A DNA stretch of 58,387 nt from JAZDPK01 sp043797615 (GTDB lineage Bacteria; Patescibacteriota; Patescibacteriia; UBA11705; JABHMO01): positions 1-58,387 of the forward strand of contig JAZDPK010000039.1 of assembly GCA_043797615.1 (NCBI GenBank), given 5' to 3'. A program made the translations under genes and the position numbers. Below the pieces are notes generated by a model. The model saw only the letters and a list, made by a program, of their open reading frames with translations, was not told where the DNA came from and searched no databases. This document shows positions 55,840 through 58,387 of the stretch, piece after piece. Position 1 is the stretch's first letter. Each line of letters opens with the position of its first letter.

Positions 55840-56226
55840 AATTACCCCTGACTCGTCCCGGCCGCCATATCTTTCTTGACCACCGGAGTTTTAACGGAGG
55901 TGGTAGCGAAGGCGGCTGTCAGGGCTTACTTGCGAAATTTTGAATCTTTCTCCCACACAACCTGCCTGCCGGCAGGCAGGCGAGTGTGGGGTAATTTGAA
56001 TCGCGCATGAGCGCGGTATTCAATTTTCAATACCCAACTATAAGTAATTGTCTTATGAAATTACCCTGCATTTAGGCAGGGAGTATCTTACGAAATTTTG
56101 AATCTTTCTCCCACACAACGAGTGTGGGGTAATTTGAATAGCGCATGAGCGCGGCAGGCAATTATCCCTGATTTTGGTTATTTGCATTCATTTTGATATA
56201 ATGTATTCATCAATTAATCTTAAATT
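55840..56226. repeat. Repeat cluster with duplicated spacer unit
   Basis: No gene. It holds the CCACC/GGTGG repeat (55872-55916), copy 1 of a unit (55933-56016, 84 bp), a CAATTTTCAATACC stretch, a CCCTGCATTTAGGCAGGG palindrome (about 56064-56081) and copy 2 of the unit (56091-56154, 64 bp). The two unit copies differ by one base and by a 20-bp palindrome at 55961-55980. Confidence 0.85.
55961..55980. repeat. 20-bp perfect palindrome present in only one of two unit copies
   Basis: CCTGCCTGCCGGCAGGCAGG. Removing it restores CACACAACGAGTGTGG, exactly as in copy 2 (about 56112-56127). Confidence 0.9.
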
Positions 56227-57618
56227 ATGATGCTAAAATTCTGCGGCGCGGACCAAGAAGTTACCGGCTCGTGCCATTTGATTGAAACCGGCGGAAAAAA
56301 GATCCTTTTGGATTGCGGCATGTACCAGGGCGGCGGCACGCGCGACGACATTCGGGCGAAGAACCAGGCTTTTCCGTTTGATCCGAAAGAGATCGATTTT
56401 GTCATTCTGTCGCATGCGCACATCGACCATGCCGGCCGTTTGCCGAGATTGGTTAAATTCGGATTCAAAGGAAAAATATTTTCCACATCGGCCACGGCCA
56501 GCGTGGCGGAATCGCTTCTGCTCGATTCGGCGCATATCCAGGCGCAGGACGCTTTTTACATCGAGAAAAATTTGAACAAAAGAATCGCGCCGCTGTACGC
56601 CGAAGCCGATGTTTTAAAAACAATGAAGCTTTTTGAAACGCGCGAATATCTGCAGAAATTCAAAATCCACGAAAACGTCTGGGCGGCTTTCTATGACGCC
56701 GGCCATGTGCTTGGTTCGTCAATCGTTGTCCTCGATATTGCGGAAGAAACAACCAAACGCTTGGTTTTCACCGGCGACCTGGGCCGAAAGTACATGCCGA
56801 TTCTGAACGATCCTTTCCAAGTCGATCGGGCGGATTATTTGATAACTGAGAGCACATACGCCGGCCATGTGCACGATCCGATTCAAAACGTGGAAGAAGA
56901 ATTGGCAGTGATCGTCAACAAAGTGGCGAACCGCGGCGGAAAAATAATCATTCCGGGATTTTCGTTCGAGCGCACGCAAGAGCTGGTTTACGAGCTGCAC
57001 CGGCTTTACGACCAGGATAAAATTCCGAAATTGCCGATTTTCGTCGATAGTCCGCTTTCAAAAAAGATATCGGAAACGTTCGACGAATTCCGCGATTACT
57101 ACGACAAGGAAACGTTCCGCGATTTTTTGAATAAAAAAGAAAGCCCGTTTTATTTCAAGCAAATCAAATACATCGAATCGGTGGAAGAATCGAAAGCGCT
57201 GAACAGCCTGGATGAAAGCGGCATCATCATTTCCGCGTCGGGAATGTGCGAATCCGGCCGGATCAAGCACCATTTGAAGAACAATATCGGCGATCCGCGG
57301 AATCTGATTTTGGTGGTCGGCTTCATGGCGGCTGGCACGCGCGGCCGGCAGATCGTTGATGGAAAAAAAGAAATCAGGATCTTCGGCGAAATGCATCCGC
57401 TCCGCGCCGAGGTGGCGATCATGAACGCGTTTTCCGGACACGCCGACAAGCTGGAGCTTCTTGAATACATCCGCCACATCGAAGGATTGCGCGAAATTTT
57501 CATCGTGCACGGCGAAAAGGACGCCTGCGCGATCCTGGCGGACAATTTGAAAAATCTGATTAAATTCAAGGGGGAAATAAAGATTCCGGATTTCGGCGAA
57601 GAAGTTGAAATCGGATAA
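56227..57618 (+). CDS. Beta-CASP metallo-beta-lactamase RNase
   Basis: A 463-residue MBL-fold hydrolase of the CPSF/Ysh1-like beta-CASP family, probably an RNA endo- or exonuclease. Zn-binding SHAHIDHAGRLP, DAGHVLGS, TGDLG, then beta-CASP motifs IIPGFSFERTQELV, FVDSPLSKK, SASGMCESGRIKHHL and the C-terminal FSGHADKLELLEY with IVHGEKDA. ATG 56227 or 56230 are both possible; no ribosome site. It differs from RNase J in length and could process mRNA 3' ends or tRNA. Confidence 0.9.
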   Translation: MMLKFCGADQEVTGSCHLIETGGKKILLDCGMYQGGGTRDDIRAKNQAFPFDPKEIDFVILSHAHIDHAGRLPRLVKFGFKGKIFSTSATASVAESLLLDSAHIQAQDAFYIEKNLNKRIAPLYAEADVLKTMKLFETREYLQKFKIHENVWAAFYDAGHVLGSSIVVLDIAEETTKRLVFTGDLGRKYMPILNDPFQVDRADYLITESTYAGHVHDPIQNVEEELAVIVNKVANRGGKIIIPGFSFERTQELVYELHRLYDQDKIPKLPIFVDSPLSKKISETFDEFRDYYDKETFRDFLNKKESPFYFKQIKYIESVEESKALNSLDESGIIISASGMCESGRIKHHLKNNIGDPRNLILVVGFMAAGTRGRQIVDGKKEIRIFGEMHPLRAEVAIMNAFSGHADKLELLEYIRHIEGLREIFIVHGEKDACAILADNLKNLIKFKGEIKIPDFGEEVEIG

Positions 57619-57761
57619 AAGGGATGAGAGGGGAAAAGAGGGGTTAAGAGGGGAAAGAGGGCGGGAAAAATTAATATTGACATTGGACAAAAAGGGATGA
57701 GATGGCGAAAGAGGGGTTAAGAGGGGAAAGAGGGCGGAAAAGCATCAATTTTGAAATTTAT
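57615..57761. repeat. AGAGGGGAAAAGAGGGG theme spacer
   Basis: Tandem AAAGAGGGGTTAAGAGGGG units occurring twice around TTGACATTGGAC. The complementary CTTCTTCTTTTTCCC theme follows the next gene at 58155-58212, so this gene is flanked by complementary arms. Confidence 0.65.
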
Positions 57762-58136
57762 ATGAATAATAAGTTTGGACATCAAAAGATGATAGTATGG
57801 CAAAGTATTGATCAGCTTGATCAAATTGTTCAAGAAATTTTGAAATGCATACCGAAAAATGAGTTTAAAACGCGCAGTCAAATAGATAACGCTTCCGATT
57901 CAATTGGTTCGAATTTTGTTGAAGGCTATTATTCCAGATCAATAGGTGAATATTTGCGATTTCTCGGATATAGCAAGCGTTCAGCCGGCGAATTGCAAGA
58001 ACGGGTCAGGAGGACTTTGAGAAAAGGTTATATAGGCGAAAATTTGTATAATAAATTTGAAGATCGTTTAATTAAAACAATGTATTTATTGGATAGGACA
58101 AGACAAGGATTAGAGAAAAAGCGACAGGAAAAATAA
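57762..58136 (+). CDS. Four-helix-bundle (23S rRNA intervening-sequence type) protein
   Basis: A 124-residue protein of the four-helix-bundle/S23 family: KMIVWQSIDQLDQIVQEI, SDSIGSNFVEGYYSRS and EYLRFLGYSKRSAGELQERV (read in pieces). These proteins were first seen inside 23S rRNA intervening sequences but also occur free; function unclear, possibly RNA binding as a pentamer. ATG 57762 was chosen because upstream in-frame codons from 57702 are spacer theme. Confidence 0.88.
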   Translation: MNNKFGHQKMIVWQSIDQLDQIVQEILKCIPKNEFKTRSQIDNASDSIGSNFVEGYYSRSIGEYLRFLGYSKRSAGELQERVRRTLRKGYIGENLYNKFEDRLIKTMYLLDRTRQGLEKKRQEK

Positions 58137-58212
58137 GATATAATGTGCGAATTTTCTTCTTCTTTTTCCCTTCTTATGCCTTCTTAACCCTTCTTATCCC
58201 TTCTTTTTTCCT

Positions 58213-58387
58213 ATGGACAAAACAATCATTAAAACATTCTCTGAAATCAAATCGATCAAAATCCAAGGCGCGACGAACGTGGCGACGGCCGCGGCCAAAG
58301 CGCTGAAAAAGTACAGCCGCGGGTTGAATGCGTCTTCCGGCGCTGAATTCATCAAGTTAATCAAGGAAGCGGGGGAGTGCCTGTCTT
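58213..58387 (+). CDS. eIF2B/ribose-1,5-bisphosphate isomerase-like protein, 5' part
   Basis: Only the first 58 codons are in the window; the gene runs off the end. EIKSIKIQGATNVATAAAKAL is shaped like the N-terminus of the eIF2B alpha/beta/delta family, which includes ribose-1,5-bisphosphate isomerase and methylthioribose-1-phosphate isomerase. In this type of bacterium an R15P isomerase would work with AMP phosphorylase and form II/III RuBisCO in nucleotide salvage, but which member this is cannot be decided. Confidence 0.65.
   Translation, partial: MDKTIIKTFSEIKSIKIQGATNVATAAAKALKKYSRGLNASSGAEFIKLIKEAGECLS

Noticed and set aside
1..58387. Alternative genetic code (UGA as Gly)
   Set aside because: UGA ends several conserved genes at normal positions, and no conserved gene is interrupted by UGA.

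Overview
The window looks like a chromosome segment of a Patescibacteria (Candidate Phyla Radiation) bacterium, probably a Parcubacteria-type lineage. This is inference from gene content: a membrane-anchored ClpC-like ATPase, a short UvrD-type helicase, a DUF8128-type protein next to a VirD4/TraD-like ATPase, a four-helix-bundle protein, a sigma4/HARE-HTH protein and many small uncharacterised proteins. UGA is used as an ordinary stop, so code 11 applies. I saw no tRNA, rRNA or CRISPR array.

Layout. 0.2-1.3 kb: three small single-pass membrane proteins in one operon. 1.5-5.5 kb: gatC, gatA, a membrane HEPN-like protein, a secreted/membrane protein, a 4-TM holin-like protein and queH. 5.7-6.5 kb: two small solitary genes. 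6.6-9.6 kb: UvrD-type helicase and deoxynucleoside kinase. 9.8-10.2 kb: a candidate structured RNA. 10.3-15.3 kb: membrane protein, ClpC-like ATPase, WecA-type transferase, rplU. 15.4-25.4 kb, mostly minus strand: two paralogous small proteins, recR, dnaB, folD, glyA, a FecR-domain surface protein and Elp3. 25.7-30.3 kb: a 690-residue repeat protein, a calcium-repeat surface protein, a methyltransferase and a zinc-knuckle protein. 30.4-35.9 kb: murC, SemiSWEET, small ORFans (one with an in-frame amber codon), murB, hpf, half-size MFS and a restriction-modification remnant. 36-40.7 kb: Panacea-type toxin-antitoxin candidate, secA, a REP-associated tyrosine transposase (RAYT) and DUF1653. 40.8-44.3 kb: charged ORFan and a VIT/von Willebrand A operon. 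44.7-47.7 kb: secD (with inserted parvulin domains) and secF. 47.9-54.1 kb: Zn-ribbon protein, sigma4/HARE regulator, DUF8128-type protein, VirD4-like ATPase, GNAT. 54.2-55.8 kb: a duplicated two-gene cassette. 56.2-58.4 kb: beta-CASP nuclease, four-helix-bundle protein and the start of an eIF2B/R15P-isomerase-like gene cut by the window edge.

Two gene classes are visible. Conserved genes (protein synthesis, wall, replication, secretion) mostly lack Shine-Dalgarno sites and are separated by AT-rich spacers built as imperfect inverted repeats of a simple 'theme'. Small ORFans are solitary units with near-consensus TTGACA-17-TATAAT promoters, strong AAGGAGG sites and hairpin terminators.

The most unusual feature is pervasive palindromic repeats. 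GC-rich REP-like palindromes sit inside theme spacers and, in frame, inside at least nine protein genes (among them secA, murB, elp3 and the FecR protein). A RAYT gene, the enzyme class known to process REP palindromes, is present and itself contains a perfect 28-bp palindrome beginning with GTAG. One duplicated spacer differs only by a clean 20-bp palindrome. A second, unrelated hairpin family (CATGG-core stems with changing but complementary arms) surrounds the small ORFans.
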